NCBI GenBank assembly: GCA_023439125.1
Contig: JAEXOU010000022.1
Coordinates: 62,001-126,000, forward strand
Direction: 5' to 3'
Length of the DNA: 64,000 nt
Origin: Bacillota bacterium
GTDB taxonomy: Bacteria > Bacillota > Clostridia > Lachnospirales > Lachnospiraceae
Under the pieces are notes generated by a model. That model did no database searches. It was not told the DNA's origin and saw only the letters and a list, made by a program, of their open reading frames with translations. Numbering within the stretch: position 1 is the first letter of the stretch; each line of letters opens with the position of its first letter. The translations under genes were made by a program, and so were the position numbers. This document shows positions 34,894 to 42,456 of this stretch, one piece after another.

Positions 34894-35676
34894 CTATGAT
34901 TCTAATCGTATGGTCAAAACCTTATCCCCATGAGATACATAATTTGCTCTCTTCATTAGAATCAATTGATTTTTTCTATAACTCGATAACTCCAGATGCA
35001 CAAAGACTGATTTATTATTTTTTTTAATTAGTCCTGTGTGGAACTGTCCAATCATATCACCCATACAAACACTTGAACCATTTCTCACTTTCATTTCAAA
35101 GCAATCATTGATCATCTCTGAATCATTAGATTTATTTTTTACTTCTATCATAACTTCAGTACCTGTATCTGATTTTACATGTAAGATTCCACTGTTTTCC
35201 TCCCATGTTACGATACCATTCATAGGAGCATATATTTTATCATCATTCGGTACTAATACTACACCAGGTTTATTGTAACCATCCTCTAACGCCTCTTCGA
35301 TATTCTCATAAATTGATGTAACCTCAGCATTACAAGGACTAAAGATCATTAATAATTTATTCTTGCGATCCAACTCAAGTTTTTTTTGAATCTCCGAATT
35401 TTCTCTCTCTTTTAATTCTTGCCAAAGATTTTCCTCTTCTATGCGATCAGGATGATTTCTACGGTGAGAAACTCTTGCCCCATCTAATTGTTGGTTCGAA
35501 GTGTAAGACTTCGCTTCAAAAGTCTGGGCTGATTTTGTATTGGATTTATTGCTTTGTTTATTATGATTCTTATGATCTGCTTTCTTTTTATACCATAGAT
35601 ATAAGATAGTACAAGCGATTAATATAGCGAGTGAGATAATACCCACCCATAAAATAACTTTCTCAAAACCAGTCAT
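34894..35676 (-). CDS. Membrane-anchored, degenerate EIIA-Glc-like protein
   Basis: This 260-residue protein starts with one membrane helix (about residues 6-28, VILWVGIISLAILIACTILYLWY) and a charged linker. Residues about 110-258 resemble the glucose-type PTS EIIA fold: SPCNAEVTSIYENIEEAL, then VVLVPNDDKIYAPMNGIVT and GTEVMIEVK. Both histidines of active EIIA are replaced (glycine at the first, glutamate in MIEVK where LIHIG is expected), so phosphotransfer is unlikely. It may be a structural or ligand-binding relative. It lies between the PHP and M16 genes on the same strand. Confidence 0.65.
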   Translation of the reverse strand: MTGFEKVILWVGIISLAILIACTILYLWYKKKADHKNHNKQSNKSNTKSAQTFEAKSYTSNQQLDGARVSHRRNHPDRIEEENLWQELKERENSEIQKKLELDRKNKLLMIFSPCNAEVTSIYENIEEALEDGYNKPGVVLVPNDDKIYAPMNGIVTWEENSGILHVKSDTGTEVMIEVKNKSNDSEMINDCFEMKVRNGSSVCMGDMIGQFHTGLIKKNNKSVFVHLELSSYRKNQLILMKRANYVSHGDKVLTIRLES

Positions 35677-35755
35677 GGATTCTACTCCTTTACCATATTG
35701 GGTGTTTCACCCATTACGTATAGTATCCCATCCTTTTTCTAGTTTATTCCATATA

Positions 35756-36523
35756 CTAATCAAAATTATTGATCGGAAGTGAAGTTTTCCCATAACTCGA
35801 GAAACGATCTTTTGTAGTTATCATCATTCTCTCATTTAAAGCACTATTTGTACTATTTCTAAGGTTCTTAATTGCAGTTACATAATCGTGGATTGACTCC
35901 AATCTCTTCTCAAACTGCATTCCAAAACATTGATTCGAAACATTGCCTGCATGATGCATATCGGAGCCACTTGTCATTATAATTCCATTTCTCTTACAGT
36001 ACTCATAAGCAAGCGTATCCATATAGCATTGATTTCCGAGATTTGCAACTTCCATTGCGTCCACTTGATTCGGATGAAGGTTAATCTCACGAAGATAATC
36101 TCGTTCACGGAATGGATGTGCTTGAACAACTAGTCCACCATCCTTTCTTACTGCATCAAACTGTTCCTGTTGATTCCATGATAGCATCTCGGGATGACGA
36201 TGTAGCCATTCTTTGTCCAGCCCATAAATTAGATATTCATCTCCATTAAAATTCTCTTCCCAACCAAAGAAAACCTGGAAATTTTTCTTATCCCCTTCTA
36301 CCTTTGCATGCTCATATCCAAGACAAAAACGATCTACCCACTCACTCCAAGGCAAATCTCTTGGTATACATGTATTTCCATGATAGAAATGATCCGTTAC
36401 AATAATCCCTGAGTATCCCAGTTTCTGATAGAGATCGATATAGTCTTTTGCCCAGCATGAAGAACAAGCGCTTGCTTCTTTTGTATGTAAATGAGTTTCA
36501 TATCGATAAATCAATTGGTCCAT
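35756..36523 (-). CDS. PHP-domain phosphoesterase
   Basis: This 255-residue protein has the polymerase-and-histidinol-phosphatase metal fold. The metal motifs are in order YETHLHTKEASAC (H-x-H), IVTDHFYHGN, VVQAHPFRERDYL and SGSDMHHAGN. Substrate unknown; relatives hydrolyse small phosphate esters. An upstream in-frame start at 36607 is rejected because GGAGGCGAAGG sits immediately before the ATG at 36523 and the upstream stretch is a repeat fragment (B6). Confidence 0.85.
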   Translation of the reverse strand: MDQLIYRYETHLHTKEASACSSCWAKDYIDLYQKLGYSGIIVTDHFYHGNTCIPRDLPWSEWVDRFCLGYEHAKVEGDKKNFQVFFGWEENFNGDEYLIYGLDKEWLHRHPEMLSWNQQEQFDAVRKDGGLVVQAHPFRERDYLREINLHPNQVDAMEVANLGNQCYMDTLAYEYCKRNGIIMTSGSDMHHAGNVSNQCFGMQFEKRLESIHDYVTAIKNLRNSTNSALNERMMITTKDRFSSYGKTSLPINNFD

Positions 36524-36550
36524 CCTTCGCCTCCTAGTAGTGTATTTTAA

Positions 36551-36610
36551 ACGTGTTGCGTTTAAATTATGTTTGTCATCCCATTCTCCTAACATTTCCT
36601 TGTGCAAAAT
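36551..36610. repeat. Family B fragment, copy B6
   Basis: The right-hand part of the element survives: ACGTGTTGCG, AATTATGTTTGTCATCCCA and CTTGTGCAAAAT, ending where hairpin cluster C1 begins. Confidence 0.8.
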
Positions 36611-36620
36611 TAATTAAATA

Positions 36621-36761
36621 AGTGTTTTGCTTGCAAAACACTCGCGCCAAGCGCAGTCGCGTAAGCGACATCTTCCTATTGCGCTTGTGTGCATCTAAGC
36701 GTCCTTCCTTTTGGACGCTTAGATGCTATAATAGGAGATTCAAAGGAATCTCCTATTATAG
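36621..36761. repeat. Cluster C1 of four consecutive hairpins
   Basis: In order: AGTGTTTTGC/GCAAAACACT (36621-36642); AAGCGCA/TGCGCTT enclosing GTCGC/GCGAC (36649-36686); GCATCTAAGCGTCC/GGACGCTTAGATGC (36691-36726); and a 16-bp perfect stem with AATAGGAGATTC/GAATCTCCTATT (36726-36761). No coding sense was found. It lies between pnp and the PHP gene, beyond the pnp terminator. Confidence 0.85.
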
Positions 36762-36764
36762 AAT

Positions 36765-36791
36765 AAAAGGCCATTGCATAAGCAATAGCCC
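36765..36791 (-). terminator. Terminator of pnp
   Basis: On the minus strand GGGCTATTGC, TTAT and GCAATGGCC form a stem followed by TTTTATTC, about 10 bp past the pnp stop. Confidence 0.75.
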
Positions 36792-36801
36792 TTTCATATT
36801 T

Positions 36802-38892
36802 TTATTCGTTACAGTCTTTGATACTAAAGCTGATACGTCCCATCTTATCCTTGCCAAGACAAACAACTTTAACAACATCGCCTAATGTAAGAACATCTTC
36901 AACGTGATTGATTCTTTCCTTACTAATCTTAGAGATGTGAACCATTCCCTCTTTACCAGGAGCAAATTCTAGGAATGCACCGAATTCCTTGATACTGATT
37001 ACTTTTCCTACAAATACTTGACCTTCTTCAAAATCAGTCGTAATTGTCTTAATCATGTTAATCGCACGATTCATAGCTTCAGGATCAGTACCACAAACAG
37101 AAACTGCACCTTCATCTGAGATATCAATCTTCACGCCAGTCTGCTCGATGATTGCATTGATTGTCTTACCTCTTTGACCAACAACATCACCAATCTTGGT
37201 TGGGTCAATTTGAATCTGAATAATCTTAGGAGCATATTTACCAACTTCTTCTCTAGGCTCTGCAATTACTGGAGTCATAATCTCATTGATAATATATTCT
37301 CTTGCAATCTTTGTTTTTCTGATTGCTTCTTCAACAATCGGTCTTGTTAAACCATGAATCTTTATATCCATCTGAATTGCTGTAATACCATCATGTGTAC
37401 CAGCAACCTTAAAGTCCATATCACCAAAGAAATCTTCAAGTCCTTGAATATCGGTTAATACAAGATAATCATCATCTGTATCTCCAGTAACTAAACCACA
37501 GGAAATACCAGCAACTTGCTTTTTAATTGGAACACCTGCTGCCATTAAGGATAAGGTAGATGCACAGATACTTGCCTGAGAAGTAGAACCGTTGGATTCC
37601 ATTGTCTCAGAAACGGTACGGATTGCATATGGGAATTCAGCTTCACTTGGAAGAACTGGTACTAATGCTTTCTCCGCTAATGCACCATGACCAATTTCAC
37701 GACGTCCAGGTCCTCTACTTGGTTTTGTCTCACCAACCGAGTAGGATGGGAAGTTATAATGATGCATATATCTCTTTGAAGTTTCTGCTTCATCTAAGCC
37801 ATCAATTCTTTGAGCATCCGACAAAGGTGCTAATGTAGTAACGGTTAAAATCTGAGTTTGTCCACGAGTAAACATACCAGAACCATGCACTCTAGGAATA
37901 ATATCAACTTCAGCAGCTAATGGACGAATTTGATCGATTTTTCTGCCATCAGGACGTTTATGATCTTTTAAAATCATCTTACGAACTGTCTTTTTCTGAT
38001 ATTTATAAACTGCTTCATCAATTAAAGGTAACCATTCTTCATGGTCAGTAGCAAAAACTTCTGCTAACTTATCTTTAATCACACGTATATTCTCTTCTCT
38101 TACTTGTTTTACATCAGTAAATACTGCTTCTTCCATCTCTTCAGGTGTTACGATTGCTTTCATAGCTTCAAACATCTCTTCCGGAATCTCACAGCTTATA
38201 TAACTATGCTTCTCTTTACCACATTCAGCGACTACCTTATCGATAAATTCGATTACCTGTTGGTTAACTGCGTGTGCTTCATAGATTGCTTCAATCATTT
38301 GATCTTCTGGAACTTCATTCGCACCAGCTTCAATCATGATTACTTTATCTCTTGTAGAAGCAACAGTTAATTGTAAATCGGAAACTGCCTTCTGAGCTGC
38401 ATTTGGATTGAATACGAATTTACCATCTACTAAACCAACCTGTGTAGTTGCACATGGGCCATCAAATGGGATATCAGAAATTGCAACAGCAATTGCAGAA
38501 CCAAGCATTGCAGTTAACTCTGGACTACAATCTGGATCAACAGACATTACTAAATTGTTCAAGGTAACATCGTTACGATAATCCTTAGGGAATAAAGGAC
38601 GCATAGGACGGTCAATTACTCGGGAAGTTAAGATGGAATTCTCACTAGCTTTTCCTTCTCTCTTATTAAATCCTCCTGGGATTTTACCAACAGCATATAG
38701 CTTTTCTTCATATTCAACACTTAATGGGAAAAAGTCAATTCCTTCTCTTGGTTTGTCTGATGCAGTAGCGGTTGATAAGACTACCGTATCACCATAATGC
38801 ATAAATGCAGCACCATTTGCTTGTGCTGCAACTCGACCAACATCCACCGTAAGTGTTCTGCCAGCGAGTTCCATTGAAAAACTCTTAAACAT
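36802..38892 (-). CDS. pnp: Polynucleotide phosphorylase
   Basis: This 696-residue 3'-5' exoribonuclease degrades RNA with phosphate. Two RNase PH domains are seen (about residues 1-215 and 310-540), followed by a KH domain near 553-615 (containing VVGQRGKTINAI) and an S1 domain near 620-692 (VGKVISIKEFGAFLEF). FNKREGKASENSILTSRVIDRPMRPLF is split here by position only; it covers the first-domain phosphate-site region near residues 75-101. Start by AAAGGAG. In Bacillus it directly follows rpsO; here they are 13 kb apart. Confidence 0.98.
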   Translation of the reverse strand: MFKSFSMELAGRTLTVDVGRVAAQANGAAFMHYGDTVVLSTATASDKPREGIDFFPLSVEYEEKLYAVGKIPGGFNKREGKASENSILTSRVIDRPMRPLFPKDYRNDVTLNNLVMSVDPDCSPELTAMLGSAIAVAISDIPFDGPCATTQVGLVDGKFVFNPNAAQKAVSDLQLTVASTRDKVIMIEAGANEVPEDQMIEAIYEAHAVNQQVIEFIDKVVAECGKEKHSYISCEIPEEMFEAMKAIVTPEEMEEAVFTDVKQVREENIRVIKDKLAEVFATDHEEWLPLIDEAVYKYQKKTVRKMILKDHKRPDGRKIDQIRPLAAEVDIIPRVHGSGMFTRGQTQILTVTTLAPLSDAQRIDGLDEAETSKRYMHHYNFPSYSVGETKPSRGPGRREIGHGALAEKALVPVLPSEAEFPYAIRTVSETMESNGSTSQASICASTLSLMAAGVPIKKQVAGISCGLVTGDTDDDYLVLTDIQGLEDFFGDMDFKVAGTHDGITAIQMDIKIHGLTRPIVEEAIRKTKIAREYIINEIMTPVIAEPREEVGKYAPKIIQIQIDPTKIGDVVGQRGKTINAIIEQTGVKIDISDEGAVSVCGTDPEAMNRAINMIKTITTDFEEGQVFVGKVISIKEFGAFLEFAPGKEGMVHISKISKERINHVEDVLTLGDVVKVVCLGKDKMGRISFSIKDCNE

Positions 38893-38956
38893 ATATAGTC
38901 TCCTTTGTTTTTAATAGGTGGAGAACCCGAAACAACTGAAAACGCCATTAAAACAG

Positions 38957-38984
38957 AAGATAAACAATAAGATTTGTTTATCTT
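38957..38984 (-). promoter_or_regulatory. Hairpin in the pnp leader
   Basis: AAGATAAACAA (38957-38967) and TTGTTTATCTT (38974-38984) form a perfect 11-bp stem with a 6-nt loop, 65 nt upstream of the pnp ATG. It might be an RNase III site or attenuator by analogy with the autoregulated pnp leader of E. coli. Elsewhere in the 330-bp gap 38893-39222 I see only a weak AAGTGG/CCACTT inverted pair near 39095-39145. Confidence 0.45.
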
Positions 38985-39222
38985 TTGTTGCATCAAGAAA
39001 AATACATATTACAAATTTCTCTTAATGCCTAGAATTAATGATTTTTTCAGAAGTCTCGGTATATTCTCTCCACAATTCCTTATTCTTAACAAGTGAAGTG
39101 GTTTGACGATTCATCTTGTATTATGGGCATTTACCCCACTTCTTAAAATTATAACACCTAACAATAAAAATTGCTACTATATTTTTTATAATGCCTCATC
39201 CTAAAAGCAATATGCATATTGT

Positions 39223-40494
39223 CTATGCCATAAAACAACCACGTACTTTGGAAGCCATATAGAGAGAGCCTAGGATGCAGATGACATCGGATGGTTGTGC
39301 ACTTTCGAGCGCTGCCATAATACCATCTTCCACGCTACATTCTGCAGTTGCACGACCATTTAAATCATGGATTGCCATTGCTAAAGAAATTGGATCTAAT
39401 GCTCGTTGATTGTTTGGTTTGACTGTATAGAATTCCTTCGCTATTGGGAGCAGTTTTTTTATCATACCTATATAATTTTTATCTTCCATAACTCCGAAGA
39501 CAAAAATCACTTTTTTGTCGGGAACATATTTACCTAAGACTTTTACAACCTCATCAATACACTGTTCATTATGTCCACCATCTAATATAATCAAAGGTTT
39601 TTTTGCTAATATCTCAAATCTTGCTGGCCAGCTAACTTGAAAAAGCCCACGCTTTACAATCTCATCTGCTATCTTATAACCCTGTTCACGTAATTGTGTA
39701 ATTACTTCAAGAACAACTGCGGTATTTTTTCTCTGATGTTCGCCAATGAGTGGGAGCGATAAGTTACGATAGGATTGATAGGAAAACTTTTGCATTGATA
39801 AAAACTCTTCATGAACTTGTATGGAAGCAAAAGATGCAACTACATACTTTGCATTTTTCTCTTTACATTGCTTTAGAATGACCTCTTCTACTTCACTTGC
39901 CTGTTCATAACTAACTACTACTCCATTCTCTTTTATAATGCCAGCCTTACATCTTGCAATTTCTGTTAGATTATCACCAAGGATTGCTGTATGGTCTAGT
40001 CCAATATTCGTTAAAACGGAAATAAGCGGTGTTGGAATTACATTCGTTGCATCTCCTTGACCACCCATACCTGTTTCAAGCACGACAATATCACATTTCT
40101 GACTAAGAAAATAGATCAATGCAATTGCAGTAATGAGTTCAAACTCCGTTGGACACTCCTCATCATGCAATTCAACGACAACATCTTGTATGAGCTTAAC
40201 ATTCTTTACAAACGCCTCATTATCAATAATCTCTCCATTGACACGAATTTGTTCATTCATAACTTCAAGATAGGGAGATGTAAATAATCCTGTTTTATAT
40301 CCTGCACACGATAAAATTGATGATAACATAGCTGATGTGGAACCTTTCCCATTGGTTCCCGCTACATGTATAAATTTTAGTTTTTCTTCCGGATGCCCTA
40401 ATAATGCAAGTAATTTTTGTAATCTCTCAAGACCTAATTTACTTCCAAGTCTTGCTGATTTCTTAATGAAGTTCAATGCTTCTTGATAATTCAT
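39223..40494 (-). CDS. folC: Folylpolyglutamate synthase / dihydrofolate synthase
   Basis: This 423-residue Mur-ligase-family enzyme adds glutamates to folates, trapping them in the cell, and may make dihydrofolate. The P-loop VAGTNGKGSTSAML is near residues 43-56. The Mur-family residues in VLETGMGGQGDATNVI and NIGLDHTAILGDNLTEIA are present. Length is standard. A TTGGAGG site precedes the ATG. It lies downstream of the folate transporter folT on the same strand, separated by repeat B7, a sensible functional pair. Confidence 0.95.
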   Translation of the reverse strand: MNYQEALNFIKKSARLGSKLGLERLQKLLALLGHPEEKLKFIHVAGTNGKGSTSAMLSSILSCAGYKTGLFTSPYLEVMNEQIRVNGEIIDNEAFVKNVKLIQDVVVELHDEECPTEFELITAIALIYFLSQKCDIVVLETGMGGQGDATNVIPTPLISVLTNIGLDHTAILGDNLTEIARCKAGIIKENGVVVSYEQASEVEEVILKQCKEKNAKYVVASFASIQVHEEFLSMQKFSYQSYRNLSLPLIGEHQRKNTAVVLEVITQLREQGYKIADEIVKRGLFQVSWPARFEILAKKPLIILDGGHNEQCIDEVVKVLGKYVPDKKVIFVFGVMEDKNYIGMIKKLLPIAKEFYTVKPNNQRALDPISLAMAIHDLNGRATAECSVEDGIMAALESAQPSDVICILGSLYMASKVRGCFMA

Positions 40495-40533
40495 TGTCTA
40501 TCCTCCAACGTAAGCCATTTCTATAATTTCATT

Positions 40534-40734
40534 CGTCATTTTGCAATAAATAGACTTGCTAAAAATGGGAGGACAAACATGATTCAAGAGCATACTGTTA
40601 TGAAGTCGTCGGTACTTTGGGCCTGTATATTAGGCCCTTACGTACCGCTACGAACTTCATTCAAGCGAAAGCGTGTTGCGGATGAATTTTGTTTGTCATC
40701 CCATACTCATAACATTTCTTTGTGCAAAATGACG
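40534..40734. repeat. Family B palindrome, copy B7 (full length, inverted)
   Basis: Ends CGTCATTTTGCA and TGTGCAAAATGACG flank inner arms GGGAGGACAAACATGATT and GTTTGTCATCCC, with the GGGCCT/AGGCCC hairpin in the middle. Flanks CTATAATTTCATT on the left and the mirrored AGTCTGA on the right are shared with other copies, so the element extends a little past the ends given. It lies between folT and folC. Confidence 0.93.
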
Positions 40735-40803
40735 TCAGACTTCTTTGAAAAAAGGGCCTATTACAACTAATATTGCAACAGAGCCCTCTTAATTTTAATT
40801 CAT

Positions 40804-41343
40804 TTACATAGATTTTGAAATTGCAGATTTTAATCTTGGCATTAACTCTAAGCTGATTAAAGTAATAACAACTATACTTGCCACTGTCATTATTGTACAT
40901 TGAAATGCTCTAGAAATAATAATCGCAAAGTAATTGCTACCACTTGTAAGAGCAATCCACGCAGAATTCACTAGTAAGCTCAGGATAACATTTACAATCA
41001 CCACAGAAGATACAATACGTACCATGGATTGTTTTTTGTGCAGAAACAAGCTATAAACAACTCCAATTAAAACAGCTGTAAATGTATAGCCTGGGAAATA
41101 TGGTCCAATTGGAAATAACAATGCACCAATAAAATCACTAATTCCACCTACAGCACCACCAGCAACTGGCCCGTAGAGAATTCCAGCAATCACAACTGGG
41201 ATAAACGCAAAAGAAAACTTCATATTCCATTGTGCGATTGATAAAAAACGACTTAAAATAATTTCAATTGCAATAAGCATTCCAAGAACTACAAGTTTGC
41301 TAAGTGTAATTTTCTTTTTTGAGCTTCCTTCATTTTTTGACAT
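40804..41343 (-). CDS. folT: ECF transporter S component for folate
   Basis: This 179-residue integral membrane protein is the substrate-binding subunit of an energy-coupling-factor vitamin transporter. It has about five or six hydrophobic helices after a basic tail, and the conserved FSFAFIPVVIAGILYGPVAG region near residues 50-69. Folate specificity is inferred from the family resemblance and strongly supported by the tetrahydrofolate riboswitch just upstream and folC just downstream. The EcfA/EcfT partners are not in the window. Confidence 0.92.
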   Translation of the reverse strand: MSKNEGSSKKKITLSKLVVLGMLIAIEIILSRFLSIAQWNMKFSFAFIPVVIAGILYGPVAGGAVGGISDFIGALLFPIGPYFPGYTFTAVLIGVVYSLFLHKKQSMVRIVSSVVIVNVILSLLVNSAWIALTSGSNYFAIIISRAFQCTIMTVASIVVITLISLELMPRLKSAISKSM

Positions 41344-41414
41344 AGAATTTCCTCCTTTCTCGATTTGAACCTATGAAGTTCGAACCGTCAATTGTCGAGC
41401 ATGATATTAATAAT

Positions 41415-41452
41415 GCTACAACAAAAGGAAATTCTTTTATTTTGTATGTAGC
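41415..41452 (-). promoter_or_regulatory. Alternative hairpin overlapping the riboswitch 3' end
   Basis: On the minus strand GCTACATACAAAA pairs with TTTTGTTGTAGC downstream. Its 5' arm reuses the last bases of the riboswitch P1 stem (CTGCTAC), so the two structures exclude each other. This is a plausible expression-platform switch. Confidence 0.5.
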
Positions 41453-41546
41453 AGCGGGATGCGAATTCTGTACCGCAAGAAAACTTTTCGTTCACTCGGC
41501 AACTCCCCGTCCGTGTGACACTTAACGCACAAAACTCTACTCTGCA
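41446..41546 (-). ncRNA. Tetrahydrofolate riboswitch upstream of folT
   Basis: Read on the minus strand the element shows the hallmark GCGTTAAGTG near its 5' side, then GTCACACGGACGGGGAG, GCCGAGTGAACGAAAAG, and CTTGCGGTACAGAATTCGCA followed by TCCCGCTGC at the 3' side, in the order of the known folT-associated THF riboswitch. P1 pairs GTAG with CTAC. It lies about 100 nt upstream of folT, where this class is typically found in Clostridia. High folate should lower folT expression (family knowledge). Confidence 0.9.
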
Positions 41547-41572
41547 ACTATATTCTGCTATTCGACTGTTCT

Positions 41573-41601
41573 ACTCTAGCACAAGAAATATAGAAAGTCA
41601 A
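41573..41601 (-). promoter_or_regulatory. Promoter of the riboswitch-folT transcript
   Basis: Minus-strand TTGACT (41601-41596) and TAGAGT (41578-41573) are spaced by 17 bp, placing the transcript start near 41566, about 20 nt before the riboswitch. Confidence 0.55.
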
Positions 41602-41633
41602 TAGTATGGAATTAGCAATATCAAACCTCACTA

Positions 41634-42143
41634 TTAATTACTTTTAATCCATCCCAATTTCGCATAAGCAAAAAAAGTAGCAATACCTAAAAAAGCATAG
41701 CCAAATATCAGATTAAAAATCACGCCTCCTTTAAATATGGAATTGTCTTGAAAACTTTGTAAAACTAAGAATAAATCCACGTCTAATTTTACAGCTATTC
41801 CTATCATCTGACTAAAAAAAATCGTAACAGCAGCTAATAATACCATAATTATCAATTTCTTAACACTTATTTTTTCTTTAGCTAAGAGCATATACCCATA
41901 CATACCTAACAAAAGAGTACCGGCTCCAATATATCCTGATATATATCCAGTCTGCATAACCAATACCCATAATGCTCCGCCAATAGTAAATCCAACGATG
42001 GCACCAATCCACCCACATACAGGATTCGTAGTAACCTGAGGATTCCAATTCAAATTGCTTCTTGTTGCATCGTATGGAGCATATTCGTTATCTTGAGATT
42101 CATTCGTGTTGTAGAGGTTATTATTTCTATAATCTTCTGACAT
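41634..42143 (-). CDS. Membrane protein of unknown function
   Basis: I do not recognise this 169-residue protein. A polar Asn/Asp/Tyr-rich N-terminus (about residues 1-40) is followed by four hydrophobic segments near 42-65, 69-88, 94-116 and 140-162. There is no signal peptide or catalytic motif. The polar-tail-then-helices layout resembles many small membrane proteins of Lachnospiraceae. An AAAGGAGAG ribosome site supports the start. It lies upstream of the folT promoter and probably has its own transcript. Confidence 0.75.
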   Translation of the reverse strand: MSEDYRNNNLYNTNESQDNEYAPYDATRSNLNWNPQVTTNPVCGWIGAIVGFTIGGALWVLVMQTGYISGYIGAGTLLLGMYGYMLLAKEKISVKKLIIMVLLAAVTIFFSQMIGIAVKLDVDLFLVLQSFQDNSIFKGGVIFNLIFGYAFLGIATFFAYAKLGWIKSN

Positions 42144-42262
42144 ATTAATTCTCTCCTTTTTAATTTTACATTACATTACAATATAAATAGTATAAAAATG
42201 TCCATACATATTATAGTAGATTATGTAATATTTTGCAAATTAATTCATGTTATAATTTCATT

Positions 42263-42303
42263 CGTCATTTTACACACACAAATAGACTGGCTAAAAATAA
42301 GAT
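42263..42303. repeat. Family B end fragment, copy B8
   Basis: CGTCATTTTACACA, preceded by TATAATTTCATT as in copy B7, is followed by AGACTGGCTAAAAATAAGAT and then diverges. Only one end of the element remains. I see nothing else firm in the 313-bp gap 42144-42456 except a TATAAT at 42433-42438 without a good -35. Confidence 0.7.
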
Positions 42304-42456
42304 TAGAACTAATTCTCAGGTCAGTAAAACATACGTTAAATAACAATATACTATAAATATACTGGCGAAAATATGCATAAAAGTATATAATTAGTCTATA
42401 GATTCGACATGTATTAACACCAAACGATAAAATATAATCTAGAATAGGAGAATCAT

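Noticed and set aside
34894..35676. Active PTS EIIA component
   Set aside because: The active-site histidines are replaced and no EIIB/EIIC or HPr gene is near.
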